DNA of 64,000 nucleotides, taken from assembly GCA_026770575.1 (NCBI GenBank), contig MU657211.1, positions 260,275-324,274 on the forward strand, read 5' to 3'. This DNA comes from Pelagophyceae sp. CCMP2097 (taxonomy: Eukaryota; Sar; Pelagophyceae). Below, piece by piece: positions 1-10,218 of the stretch. The first letter of the stretch is position 1. Every line of letters begins with the position of its first letter. A program made the position numbers and the translations under genes. The notes beneath the pieces are model-generated. The model did not search any database. It worked only from the letters and a program-made list of their open reading frames with translations, and was not told the DNA's origin.

Positions 1-234
1 CCGCGGTGGGCTCGCCGTCGTGATGATAATTACATCTAGATTATGGGCTCCGTTTTTTGGCGACTAAAGTAAATTACTCTGGCTCAAGAAGTAATTTATC
101 ATAACTTATCCAGTAAGTTACTAATAATTATTCTTACGAAACTTACTTTTACCATCCATACTGTGAGTTGGCTCCGACTCGGAACGTTTGCGGCGCAGCG
201 CCGGCCCCCGGTCGGGCCATCCTCCCGGCCGTGC

Positions 235-729
235 ATGGACGGGACGTGGCGGCCGCCGCTGGACGATTCGCTGGACGTTGACGGCGTGCCGCTTGGCTTC
301 AAGGCGGCGGCGCGGGACGCGGCGTTGGCGCTCGGCGCTATCGAGCTCTACAGCTCCGCCGGCGACACGCTCGACCCGGAGCACGCGCGCCGGTTCTACG
401 CCCTCGCGGACGACGCCTACTGGGCCCGCGCCCTCGCAGAGCAGGACGTCGCCGCCGACGGCGGGCGCCACCCGCGCGACCACAAGCGGCCGCAGCAGCC
501 CCAGCTCGAGCCGCAGCACCAGCCGCAGCGGCAGGAGCAGCACCAGCCGCAGTGGCAGGAGCAGTCCCCGCCGCAGTCCGACTCGATGACGCCCTCGGCG
601 CGCGCGCAGCAAGCGCTGCTGCACCGCGCGTGGGCGCAGCGAAGGATGTGCGCCGCGGACCGCAAGGCGCTCCGGGCGCTCCACGACCGCCCCGCGCTCG
701 CCGCACCGCGTGGAACCAACGATGCCTAA
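235..729 (+). CDS. hypothetical protein, Gln-rich tail
   Basis: I do not recognise this protein (164 aa). The frame is open upstream to 163 but the first in-frame ATG is at 235, so I start there. Residues 1-80 have ordinary acidic/hydrophobic composition with alanine-rich helical stretches. Residues about 85-125 are a Gln/Pro/His-rich low-complexity segment, followed by a basic helical tail ending Gly-Thr-Asn-Asp-Ala. It points toward the 3' end of Cactin on the other strand, about 250 bp away. An additional 3' exon cannot be excluded. The Gln tract could also be read in other frames, but only this frame keeps balanced composition on both sides. Confidence 0.45.
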   Translation: MDGTWRPPLDDSLDVDGVPLGFKAAARDAALALGAIELYSSAGDTLDPEHARRFYALADDAYWARALAEQDVAADGGRHPRDHKRPQQPQLEPQHQPQRQEQHQPQWQEQSPPQSDSMTPSARAQQALLHRAWAQRRMCAADRKALRALHDRPALAAPRGTNDA

Positions 730-976
730 TCAACTCTGAGGACTCTCAAAAGTGCCGAGCTTGCAGGGCACTCGAGGCCCCGAGCCGCCGAGACGGCCGC
801 GTCGCTCCTCGAGCGTCGGCGCGGGCCTGGCCTCGACCGCCTCACAAACCCCGACGTGGTGCTCATCCGCGTCCGCGCAGGACCCCTGGTTATGCTCGCG
901 TCGCGGCGTCGCGGGAGGGTGGCGTCGCGGCGCGTTTGCGGCAGCCGTCGTCTTCGTGGCCTCTCCGGGCTTTGCC

Positions 977-2729
977 TCAGCGGCGGTAGCGCCAGCGCTT
1001 GAAGTTGAAGTGGAGCTGCAGGATGCCCCGCTCGAAGACGCAGCGGTAGCCCTTCTTCGGGCCGTGCTCCCACTCCTGGTTGACGACTTTGAATGCGACG
1101 TCCTCGTACGGCGGCGAGGCAGTGAAGCGCAAAATGGCAAAGTCTTTGCCGCCGGCGGGGTCCTTTTCCAGCGTAAACGTCGGGATGTGCGTCCGATCTA
1201 TCAAATCCGGGTAGAACAAGTTGAACTTGTAGCCTTGGACAATCTTGGGCGGCGGCTCCTCGTGCGTGTAGTGCGTCTGGTTGTATTTGTTCCACTCGTA
1301 CCCAGTCCGGATGCGGTTCAGGTACCGAGGCTTGCGAGGCTCGTACTTGTCCGCCCACGCCGGCCGCGCCACTTCCACTTCCGCAGACGCGACCATGACT
1401 TCTTCGTCTTCCGCCGTGCCGCGGTCCGCCTCGCGCGCGGCCATGTCCACCGCCGCGCGGGAAGAGTCCTTCGCCGCGCCCGCCGCCACCGGCTCGGGCG
1501 CCGGCGCCTTGGCGGGCGCCGCGGGCGCGCGGCTCATGAGGTCGGCGCGGCGCGCGGTGACGAGGGCGAGCTGCCTCTGCAGGAGGTCGGCGTGCGTCGC
1601 CGACAGCGTCGCCGCCGCGCGCGCGAGGCGCGCCTCGCGCAAGACGTGGTGCCAGTACTCTGGCGACTCGTCGTCGTCGGAGTCCGGCTCGTCGATGTTG
1701 CCTTGGACGTCGCGGATCATGGCGTCGAGCTTGACCACAGACTTTCCTTCCAGCATCTTCCGCACGTCCGCCGCGACGGCGCCGTGCACGGCGCGCGACC
1801 CGCGGCGCCCGCCGGCGTCGCCGAGCTCGCAGTCGCAGATTTCCACAAAGGCGCGCCAGAAATCGACATACTTGCCGTCCGAACCCTCGAGGTCCGCGTA
1901 CGCCAACGCGTCGTCGCGCAGCTGCACCAGCGCCGCGCCCGTGATCCCTGCCACGATGCTGCGCGGCTCGCGGAGCTCCACATCTAAATCCGCGAGGTCT
2001 GTGCGCTGCGCGCGGTCGTCTTCGCGGTAGGAAGAGTACTTTACTCCGCCCGTCTTCTCTTGCGCCGAAAAATCGTCGCCGTGCGCGATGCGCCGCTCGT
2101 CCAGCTCCGCCTAAAATGGAAGGCGTGCGAGGGCGTCGGTCAAAGGGCGTCGCACCTGCTCGATCATAAGCATGTTTTTCGCGACGCAGTCGATTGGTTG
2201 CGACCGGTGGTTCGCCAGGCGCAGCCTGGACCGGACTTTGGTCTGCTCCAAATGGAACTCCTCCTCTTTACCCTGCCAGTCCGAGTACTGCGCCGCCTCG
2301 CGCAGCCGCGCCTCCTCGTCGCGCAGCCGCTCCATTTCCGCCAGCTCGTCCTCGCGGTCCTTTCTGCGCTTCCTTACCTTTTCAATCTCAGACAGGTAGT
2401 GCGCAGACGACTCGCCGCTCTTCGAGGACTACAGAGGCGGCCGCCGTGAAGGGAGGCGCGACCGGGCGAGCGCCGGGGGGCGCGCGCGGACGCACCGTCT
2501 TGTCCGCGTCCTTTTTCTTCCAGACGAACTTGCGCCCGAGGTCCGCGTCCCCAAACGGATTGTCGTCGTTCGTGTAGCCCACCTGCATTTTCCGTCGGGG
2601 GGGCGCAGCGACGACGGGCGCCTGCTCGCGGGGGCAGCAGACGGATTAATCGATTCGTACCTGTTCATAAAGCTTCGGCGCCTTTTCCTTCTTGCGCTTC
2701 TTGCTGCCGCGCTCCGGCGACGGCGACAT
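977..2729 (-). CDS. CACTIN: Cactin (splicing-associated factor)
   Basis: Cactin is a conserved nuclear protein that in animals and plants associates with the spliceosome and supports pre-mRNA splicing. Four exons, read downward: 2729-2661, 2582-2496, 2428-2156, 2110-977, all phase-consistent GT-AG, giving 520 aa. The N-terminus carries the family motif NPFGD followed by a FVWKKK-type element. The middle exon has the charged coiled coil and the RSRLRLANHRSQPIDCVAKN block. The C-terminal exon holds the diagnostic CactinC domain: WADKYEPRKPRYLNRIRTGY, then EWNKYNQTHY, KIVQGYKFNLFYPDLID, PYEDVAFKVVNQEWE and a terminal LHFNFKRWRYRR. Introns are 78, 67 and 45 bp. It is shorter than the human protein mainly because the Arg/Ser-rich N-terminus is missing. 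Confidence 0.95.
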
Positions 2730-2837
2730 CGCGCAAAGGAGGGGGTCCGACGCGGAGGACCCTGCTCTTCCCTGCTCTTCCTTGTGCTTTCGGGCAACGC
2801 GAACTATCGCCAAAGAGTTTTTGGTCTAGGGATCCGA

Positions 2838-3149
2838 TTAAATCCGAGTTTCGAGGAAAACCGTTTTGGCCGCGGCCGCCTTCTCTGGCGCCGCAGCAGC
2901 GTCGTTCCTGCGGCGCTTCTTGGCCTTCGACTTGGTAGTGGGCGTCTTGAACTTCAGGAGATCGTCGCGCTCGGCGTCCGTGATCTTAAGGTCGGCCACG
3001 AGCGACGCGGGCATCGTGATCGAAGGATGCGAGGCCTCCCAGTGCGCCCGCATGCACCGGTACTTCCAGAAGTACCGCAGCATCGGCTTCGGCGGGCACT
3101 CGGGACACTGAATGAGGTGGTTCGTCGACGGCGCGCCCTCGGTGAACTT
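2838..3149 (-). CDS. C-terminal exon with zinc-finger-like CxxC/H motif
   Basis: A 103-residue open exon after a plausible acceptor (TAG ending at 3150). It has CPECP followed about 14 residues later by CMRAHWEASHP, a spacing like a C2H2/BED-type zinc finger, then a lysine/arginine-rich stretch (KSKAKKRRR) and a stop. Directly upstream, in the same frame but across a TAG, the DNA reads GQIVYSHACA, which also looks like a zinc-finger half; the TAG sits exactly where the acceptor is proposed. It may be the 3' end of the WD40 gene next door or a separate broken gene. I could not settle the join. Confidence 0.35.
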   Translation of the reverse strand, partial: KFTEGAPSTNHLIQCPECPPKPMLRYFWKYRCMRAHWEASHPSITMPASLVADLKITDAERDDLLKFKTPTTKSKAKKRRRNDAAAAPEKAAAAKTVFLETRI

Positions 3150-3194
3150 CTAGGCGCATGCGTGCGAGTACACGATCTGGCCGACGACCTTGCA

Positions 3195-3866
3195 TCATGA
3201 AGCGCTTGCCGTCGGGCGAGAACGCGCAGCAGAAGCGACGCTGGTGTGCCCCTCAAGCGTCAGCAGCAGCGCGCCCGTCGCGGCGTCCCAGAGCCGCGTC
3301 GTCTGGTCGTCGCTCGCCGTCACGATTCGCTGGCCGTCGGGCGAGAACGCGCAGCATTCGACGTAGCTGGTGTGCCCCTCGAGCGTTGTTTGCAGCGTGC
3401 CCGTCTCGGCGTCCCAGATGCGCGCCGTCTTGTCCTCGCTCGCCGTCACGACGCGCTTGCCGTCGGGCGAGAACGCGCAGCACGTGACGATGCGCGTATG
3501 CCCCTCGAGCGTCAGCAGCAGCGCGCCCGTCTCGGTGTCCCAGAGCCGCGCCGTCCGATCGGCGCCTGCCGTCACGACGCGCTTGCCGTCGGGCGAGAAG
3601 GCGCAGCTCCGGATCTCGTCGGTGTGCCCCTTGAAGATTGCTTGACCCTTACAATTGTATTTATACAATTGTAGGAATTCCTAAGTAGTAAGAATCAGGT
3701 CCTTCCAGACGAGTCTGCGCACGGCCGGCGCCACGGCGCGCGCATTTCGAGCGACGCGCTTCGTCAGGAAGCTGAGCTCCAGCACGTCGAGGACCGCCGG
3801 CGCGGCGCCGACGTCGGCGCGTCGCGGCTCGGCTCGCGCGGCGGCCGCGTTGTGGGAAACGTCCAT
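3195..3866 (-). CDS. WD40-repeat protein, possibly degenerate
   Basis: Two exons, 3866-3711 and 3647-3195 (202 aa). The first exon, starting at an ATG at 3866, encodes a Leu/Ala-rich segment; the second encodes three complete, nearly identical WD40 repeats (each GHT..., CAFSPDGKRVVTA, then ARLWDTETG). A fourth repeat begins GHTS but the frame is then lost: the DNA still spells CAFSPDGKRF one base out of frame near 3215-3235, and the reading frame stops at 3195. Three and a half blades are too few for a propeller, so this is either a truncated array, a pseudogene, or one base has been lost in the assembly. The 63-bp intron contains two nested palindromes (3652-3681) that recur near 57000. Confidence 0.5.
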
Positions 3867-4125
3867 CCGCTCAGCCGCGCCGGCAAAACGGAGACTCCTC
3901 CAAGCGCGCGCGGCAAGAGCTCGCCGACTACCGCGCGCGAGGACCCTCGACGACTCTCTTTGAGGAGGTCCCGCCGCCTCCGAGTCGGACGCGGCCGACG
4001 CGCGGACCAAATTCGGGCGGACAAAAGCAATAAGTTCGAAACTCAGTCTTGTCGAGCGGCGGATGGGCCGCGCTCCTGCCCTCCCGAAATATTTTCGCGA
4101 TCCGAGCGCGTCGTCGAGTTGGCTT

Positions 4126-4160
4126 AAAATCCACCCTGGCTGGTGCTGGGTGCCTCGCCC
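4126..4160 (+). repeat. dispersed repeat A, copy 1 (diverged)
   Basis: Core TTAAAATCCACCCTGG followed by a degenerate CTGGTGCTGGG. It is a diverged copy of a core seen more perfectly at 7131-7170 and 56747-56785, lying just after the stop codon of the minus-strand alanine-rich gene. Confidence 0.6.
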
Positions 4161-4162
4161 CC

Positions 4163-6417
4163 TCATCGTGGCGGCGGCACCTCGCGGACGCAGTCGACCG
4201 TGGCGATGTTGTTCACCGCCGGCTCCCGCGACGCCTCGGCCGCGGCGGAAATGCGCACGCGCGCGGCGAGCGTGAGCCTGCAAGCGGGCCGGGGTGCGTC
4301 CTTTGGATCGCCTCACGGATCCTTTCGAGGCGTGTGGACCCCCACGGATTGTGGGAGAGGGGCCAGGCAAAGACTGACGCGATGCGCTTCGACGAGGCGC
4401 GGGTCTCAAAGTCCGGGGCCTTGCGGAGCTTGGCGACGGCTGCAAACGCGCGGAGGTTGGACCTTGCGAGGTCGTCCGTCTGCTCGCGCCACTTGACTGC
4501 TTCGTGTAGACGCTCGCCCCTTTCGCCCGCCCCGCACCGCCGCTCCACGGCCGCGAGCGCCTACGGTCCGTAAGTGGGCGCCGCGGCCACTGGCCGTTTT
4601 CGCGGGCCAGAGGCCTCTCAGCGGACCCTCTCAGCGGACCCTCTGCGCGGACGCACGGCGGCGGCTTTGTCGGCGGCGGCGCGCGCGTTGGCCGCGGCGG
4701 CGTCGAGCTCGGCGGCGTGGCCGCGCGCGGTGCGCGCGAGCGTGCTCAGCGTCGCGGCGGCGTCGCGCGCGGCCGCGTTTAAAACTTCTCTGCCAAACGC
4801 CGCTTCCGAGAGGAGCGCCGACGCGCGGGCCGCAAAATCGGCGACGAGAAGCGGCGACGCCGCGTCGCGCGCCGCCGCGCGGCACCGCACTTCTGCCGCC
4901 GCGGCCGCCGTGCGGAAGAGGCGCGCCGCCGCGACCGCCGCGGCGTCCGCGGCGTCTGCGGAAGAAGGAAGAGGCGTCCGCAGCGTCCGTGGAAGAGGCG
5001 GCGGCGCGTCGGCGAGGCTGGCGAGCGCTTTTGTCCGCGAGGCCTCTGCGAGGGCGGCCTCGCGCGCGATGCTGAGGATGAGCTTTGCCGCAGCGAGGGC
5101 CTGGCGGTCCGGCAGCAGCGGGGCGAGGCTGCCGAAATCATCGCCCGGGCCGCAGAACCTAAGTAGCCATTGACGGCTCCATACACGCGGCCACGATCGG
5201 GGTCTTTCCGCCGTCGATTCTCGATCCTCTGGGATACTGCAGTCGCGCCGTCGAGAAGGTCTGGACGCGGTCTTCCGACTTGCCGAGCGTGGCCGCCTTT
5301 TTCAGGACGACGAGCGTCGCGTCGCCTTCGGCCATGGCCTTTTTGAGCGCCGCGAAGTTTGCCGACTCTGGCGGCGCGGCGGACGGGCGCGTGGCCATGC
5401 CCTGTCGGCGCCGGGCGGCGTCGAGGGCTTCGCAGACGTCGCCGTGAAAGACCGAGTACTCCAAATCCGACACGCCGGCGTCGTCGCGCGAGGCGAACTT
5501 GCGCCGCGCCGACGCGCCGACGCCGCGCAGCGCCGTGCCCGCGGCGCCCGCGGCAAGAGCGCCGTCGTCGCGCGACGCCCGCGGAGAAAACGCTATCGCG
5601 TTCACGACCAAAGCGCGCGCCGACGCCGCCGAGCTTAGGGGCGGCTGCAGGCTGCGCACGCTCGTCCGGAAGTGCGACCGCCCGAGCCTGCGGGGCGGAG
5701 CTGCAGGGCGCTTGCCGGGACGAGAACGAAAATGCCCCGACAAAAGACGACGACGCCCCGACGGAAGACGCACTCGAGGGCCTGCTGCTCGAGCGACGTC
5801 CTGACCAGGGACTTGCGGTTGCGTTTTATGACACTTGACGTGAGATCATCCACCTCAGCCGGCGCGTCGGGCTTTGTCTCCCCCATCCAGGGCCCAGAGT
5901 ACCAGTGCGCCGCCGGCGCGGGCGCGGGCGCCGCCGGCGGCGCGGCAACGAGCGACGCCGGCGCCTTGGCGGCGACGCCGGACGTCGCCCGGTCCGCCGC
6001 CGCCTTGCCCGCGGCCGCAGTCTCCGCGCGCGTCTCGGCGCGCGGCACCGCAGACGCCATGCGCGGTGCCGCCGACGCGCTCCGCGCCGGCCGCGCCTCG
6101 GCGAGGGCGCGCGCCGCGCGCGCGCGCGCGCCGTCGCCGTCGGTGAAAAGGTCGCCGCCCGTGACGGCGGCCGCCGCGGTCGCCGCCGTCGCCCTTGCCG
6201 TCACCCGCGGCGACGGCGGCGGCGCGGCGGCGGTCGCGGCGACGGCCTTGGCCGCCGCGGGTTTGGGGCTGAAGAGCTTTGGGATGCGCCCGAGCCACGA
6301 CTTGCGTTTGCCTTCGGGTTTCGCTTTGACTACGGGTTTGCCTTCCGCCTTGCCTTCCGCCTTGCCTTGGGCCCCGGCGGCCGCCGCCGCGCCGCTCTTG
6401 CCGCCCAGAAGCGGCAT
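4163..6417 (-). CDS. alanine-rich helical protein, unknown
   Basis: I do not recognise this family. Five exons, 6417-5774, 5633-5238, 5158-4657, 4560-4346, 4277-4163, all in phase, give 623 aa. The first 240 residues are Ala/Arg/Lys-rich low complexity with KRKSWLGRIPKLFSPKP. From about residue 250 the protein is predicted long alpha-helix: FAALKKAMAEGDATLVVLKKAA, then ALAAAKLILSIAREAALAEA, then a heptad-like Ala/Leu coiled coil that runs across the third intron without a break (RAAADKAAA joined to ALAAVERRCGAGERGERL). The continuity of the helix across that junction supports the splice. The start is the first ATG of the open region. The stop lies about 10 bp from a copy of the dispersed repeat at 4126-4160. 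Confidence 0.6.
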
Positions 6418-7887
6418 TGCGCCGCCGGGAAGCCGGGCGCGGGATCCCCGCGCGCGCGCGCGGGCTACGAAACCTAAACTCGTTCTTTAAACAAGGTGTT
6501 GCTTTATGGAAAGGGCGCGACGATGGTCGCCAAACTCAGGTAGATCAGTTCATGCTCATGTTGGGGCCTGTGGCGTCCTGATTTGTTATGGAGGTCCATA
6601 GACGAGGATTTGTTAGTCGCGAATACCTCGGCCATCACGCCCGCTAACGCAGCTGGTGCGTATTTGCACTCGGGTTCCACCCGCTTTGACGTTGCTACAA
6701 ATTTCTACGGATTTTCCGCCGACGAACATATTCAAGCTGCGCGTGGAGCGGGACTCTCGTGCTGGACACGCTTTCAAACCTGATGTTTTCACAACATTTT
6801 TTCCTATTTTTTTTTTTGTAAGTCTTGCATTGCAGACTATCTACTTTAGCTCGGAGGCAAAAGAGGAAAACACGGAGGAAAGGACCCAGGCCATGCCCTG
6901 GGCCGGTACGCGGTACATCCTCATCCCGAATGAACTCGAAAAAGCCGCTGACGCCCCGCCCCCCAACCGGCTACCTCAACGAACCAGACCGAAGTGCCAA
7001 AGTGACTGGGCACCCATACCACCGCGAGGAGACGCCGCGCTATATGTGCTGACGCGCTCTCCGAGGCCTTGGCTCCGGGCCTCTGGGCCTGGTTGCCAAC
7101 CTTTGACTCGGGTTTGGCGGTTATCCCCCTTTGGGCCAGCCCCACCCAGGGTGGATCTTAAGCAAGCAAGCTGCTTATGCTCACTTTGCCAGTTTTTCCC
7201 ACGGGCCCGCATCGCAAAATTGCAACTGCGTACCGCGCCGCACGCCGCGGAGAAAAGTTGGAGAACGGTGTGTTGAAACATTTGGACAGGATCTCAGAGT
7301 AGGCTACCTTTTTATCGGGAAGGTGATGCACGCTGCTTTCATGGCGAATTCGACGCAGCCTGTGCAAAAAGTCGCAATAATCATTATGGACACTACGAGC
7401 AGTTATGAAGGAGGGTACCATTGGTATACGGTTGGCTTTACGATGGCGCGGCGATCAGCACCTGAGGATGGTGATGCAGTTCCGTCATGGTCGTAGACTA
7501 GTCCGCTTCGACCCCTGCAGTTGACTTCTAAAGGAGAGTCGTTCGGGTGGCTATGCGCCGTGGAATATATGTAAATGTCGTGGCATTGTATGGCGACGCA
7601 GTGTCGTCGCCGAGGTCGCCATTCTAGCGACCTGCCGAGGTCGCCTTCATGGCGACCTCCTCCCCCCTTCCCCTAGATTTAATAAAATCCCTAATCCCTC
7701 TTCTCTCGCTTTCGGAAGCGTTGGATTCTGCGTCGCGCGTCGTGGAGTAGGGGAGCACGGCGGCGGATTCTGTCGCCGAAATGAAAGGGTTTGATTTTAA
7801 TGTCGCAAGGTAAAATACTACAGAATTGCCCTAAAATACTCAAACGCAAGGGACAAAGGCCCCCTCCGGGGGTCTGCAGTACCCCCA
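6418..7887. other. AT-richer repeat island, no gene seen
   Basis: No open frame here has balanced codon use. The stretch 6540-7880 is clearly less GC-rich than the flanking genes. It contains repeat A (about 6965-7170) and a region of direct and inverted GGTCGCC/GGCGACC motifs at 7585-7660. A T-run (6802-6820) and poly-A-like tracts suggest old inserted elements. Confidence 0.5.
6965..7170 (-). repeat. dispersed repeat A, long copy
   Basis: Read on the minus strand it starts GCTTGCTTGCTTAAGATCCA, then CCCTGGGTGGGGCTGGCCCA, and continues with CCGCCAAA, ...GTCAAAG, ...CCAGGCCCAGAGGCC and ...CTTTGGCACTTCGGTCTGG. The same order of blocks with small differences occurs on the plus strand at 56747-56945, so the repeat unit is at least about 200 bp, not just the short core. 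No coding sequence in it is convincing. Confidence 0.7.
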
Positions 7888-9085
7888 GTGCGCCATGTTA
7901 ATTATTTTACATGGATAATTGGCTATTCTTCAGCACATGGAGCCAAACAGACCCCCCTCTTCAAAACCCAGGACCCTTGGGAGGGGGCGCATGTCGATAT
8001 TTGCAAAAGGCTCTCTATGTTAAGGCGCAATCTTGATAAAATGGGTTGCCATCCTCTTGGACCCCTAACATACATTTCGAAACAAGTCGCCCAAACCTTG
8101 GTTTTATCGCACGCATTGTATGATTCTGAAATTTGGCAAAACGGTTTTGAATGCGAACCAGTACAACAAGAAATGGATAGAATCTATAAGAGGCTCTTGG
8201 GCGTGCCAATTAAAACTAATAAAACTGCATTTCACTACGAACTTGGACTTATTGATCAAAGGTTCCGTGCCCTAGTGGCTGCCCTCAAGTTTCGTAACCA
8301 TATTATAAGGCTCCCTGATCACCGTCTCGTTGAACGCATGTACGTTGCACTGCGTTCGGAAGTCAGTATCAATTCTGGCGATCCCAAGTATATCAAGAAC
8401 AGTGTCACTCAAATCCTCGAACCCTTAACGATCGACCTAGACTGGTGTGAACACATCTCCGGTACCGCAACTGCAAAAGCTAAGGCACACGACATTTTAT
8501 GCTATCTACAGATGAACAAACTCTTAACTCGGTCAGCAACTTCTGTTACAATCCAAACACTCACGAGGTGGTCAACATCTTACCGTACGGCCCTATACCT
8601 TCTTCGTAACCCACGCGCTTCCTGGGATCTTCGTGAGGGTCGAATTTTGAAAACTAAGCTTCGCCTCAGTTGCTTCGAGGCACTGGGCAAAGGGCATAAT
8701 GTCAAAGATTCTAGCGATTCTCGTGGTCGCATTACTCGAACTAAGTCCATTCCGTACACCCTGTGCTGTCGCCAGCGGTACACGGAATCTATATATCATA
8801 TTTTGGGAGATTGTGCTACTTACGCTATACCCCGTGAGGAATGTTTTAGCAGAATAAGTGAGAAAATTCCTCTTTTTGATACTCTGTCAATCCATGCTAA
8901 GGTTGACTTCATCATGCATGAGAATACTCCCCATTTCGTCGATACTTTCATTTATCGTTTCTTATTTAAAACCTATCAAATTCGTGCTAAGTTGGTTGAT
9001 CTGACTAGGCCAGGAGAAGGTCCTCCGGGACTGGACATCCTGTGATTTTTATTACATTACATTACACATTATTATTAGCTTAAAT
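7888..9085 (+). mobile_element. 5'-truncated LINE, 3' half with RT C-terminus
   Basis: An open frame of 385 codons (7888-9045) with low GC and codon use unlike its neighbours. It matches the region C-terminal to the reverse-transcriptase catalytic core of LINE ORF2: ALYDSEIWQNG, IYKRLLGVPIKTNKTAFHYE, ELGLIDQRFRALVAALKFRN, and a terminal zinc-knuckle-like CCRQRYTESIYHILGDCATY. The YADD core is absent, so the copy is 5'-truncated and inactive. After the stop there is a tail of short repeats (ATTAC units, 9052-9075) typical of the 3' end of non-LTR elements. The last coding bases (9008-9046) recur as a 35-bp perfect match at 27446-27480, where they form an intron. Confidence 0.85.
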
Positions 9086-10218
9086 CCATCGCTGTAACGT
9101 GGATTATGGCCGTCCCGTCACCAGATACCTGCCTGGTATCTGGAGATTCCTCGGCGCGGCAATGCGCCTGTTCGTAAACTTTTTGTGTAATGTCCTTGGT
9201 TGGGTCGTCCCGCACACGATTGAACAGCGGGCTAAAGGGGCTTTGCCTACGAGGTGGGGTGAAAATGCAGGATTTAAGCGATAGCATGGGTGAGTCGTCG
9301 CGCGACGAGCGGGGGCTCCTTGACCCACAAACAGGATCGCCGCGGTCTATAGGATCCATGTACCTACTGCAAACCACCTCGAGGTGGAAGCGTGCGCATA
9401 CGGCCCGTGACACGGCTTATCCGCCCCGACTTCGGATTTACATAAACACACACCGAAACCGAAACCGTAAATATCTCAATAAATATTTTTAATGCCCTCA
9501 TCAATTCTTAAAAATCCCTTATTGAGGACACAACCGAATCCACAACTGGGCATGCAGCAGCCTAAAAAATAGGGTGTCTCGTACGGGCGTCTCCCGGGTA
9601 GGCCGGGTAAAGACTGCCGCGTGTCCGGGGCGTCGAAAGAGCCGCTCAAAAGCCCGCAAGGCTCAATTATGGCGATTTCTTTTAAGAATCGGCGCCAAGG
9701 AGCGCGATTCGCGCGAAAAAAATGCGACCACTCGATTCCCCGCCCCACTTACCCCCTTAATCAATCAAATGCCAGCTAGGTCGCGCGACGAAGCAGCCTC
9801 GCGCGCGCGTGGCGTCATATTTGTGCCGAGCGTGGAAAGTGAAGGCGTCCTTTTAAAGTAGAGGAAGGCCGAGGAGAAAGGCGCTCGAGATGCGATATCT
9901 CGATGTGATAGGATTCGAGGCGTGCGGTTGGAATAAAACGGAGGCGAGCCGTGCTCAGGGCGTCCGTGGTCGGAGCCGGCACTGGCAGATGCGGCCTGCA
10001 GAAACGCGCGTTGTGCCTCGCGCGCCCTTTGAGGCGTCTCGTTTCGGCCCCGCCGTCTCTTTTCGGCGTCGTCGGCCGGCCAGACAATCAAGGCTCACGG
10101 AATAGTCTGGGCCACCAGGTCCGCCAGGGTCGGAGAATGCGGCGGACGAACCACTTGTAGCGGTGCGTAACAGACGCCTCGCTGCTCCGGTGCACGAGGC
10201 GGATGCCTAGGGCGCGAG
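9086..10218. other. intergenic, mixed composition
   Basis: I see no gene I can support. A 9-bp-stem hairpin (CCAGATACC and its complement, 9120-9142) lies here. If the F-box gene has one more exon, it would start at 10209 after the TAG at 10210-10211 and run to about 9970; three frames are open there and I could not choose. Confidence 0.4.

Noticed and set aside
10095..10209. Extra last exon of the F-box gene
   Set aside because: Three frames are open after the candidate acceptor and none has a motif; left out of the model and only mentioned.
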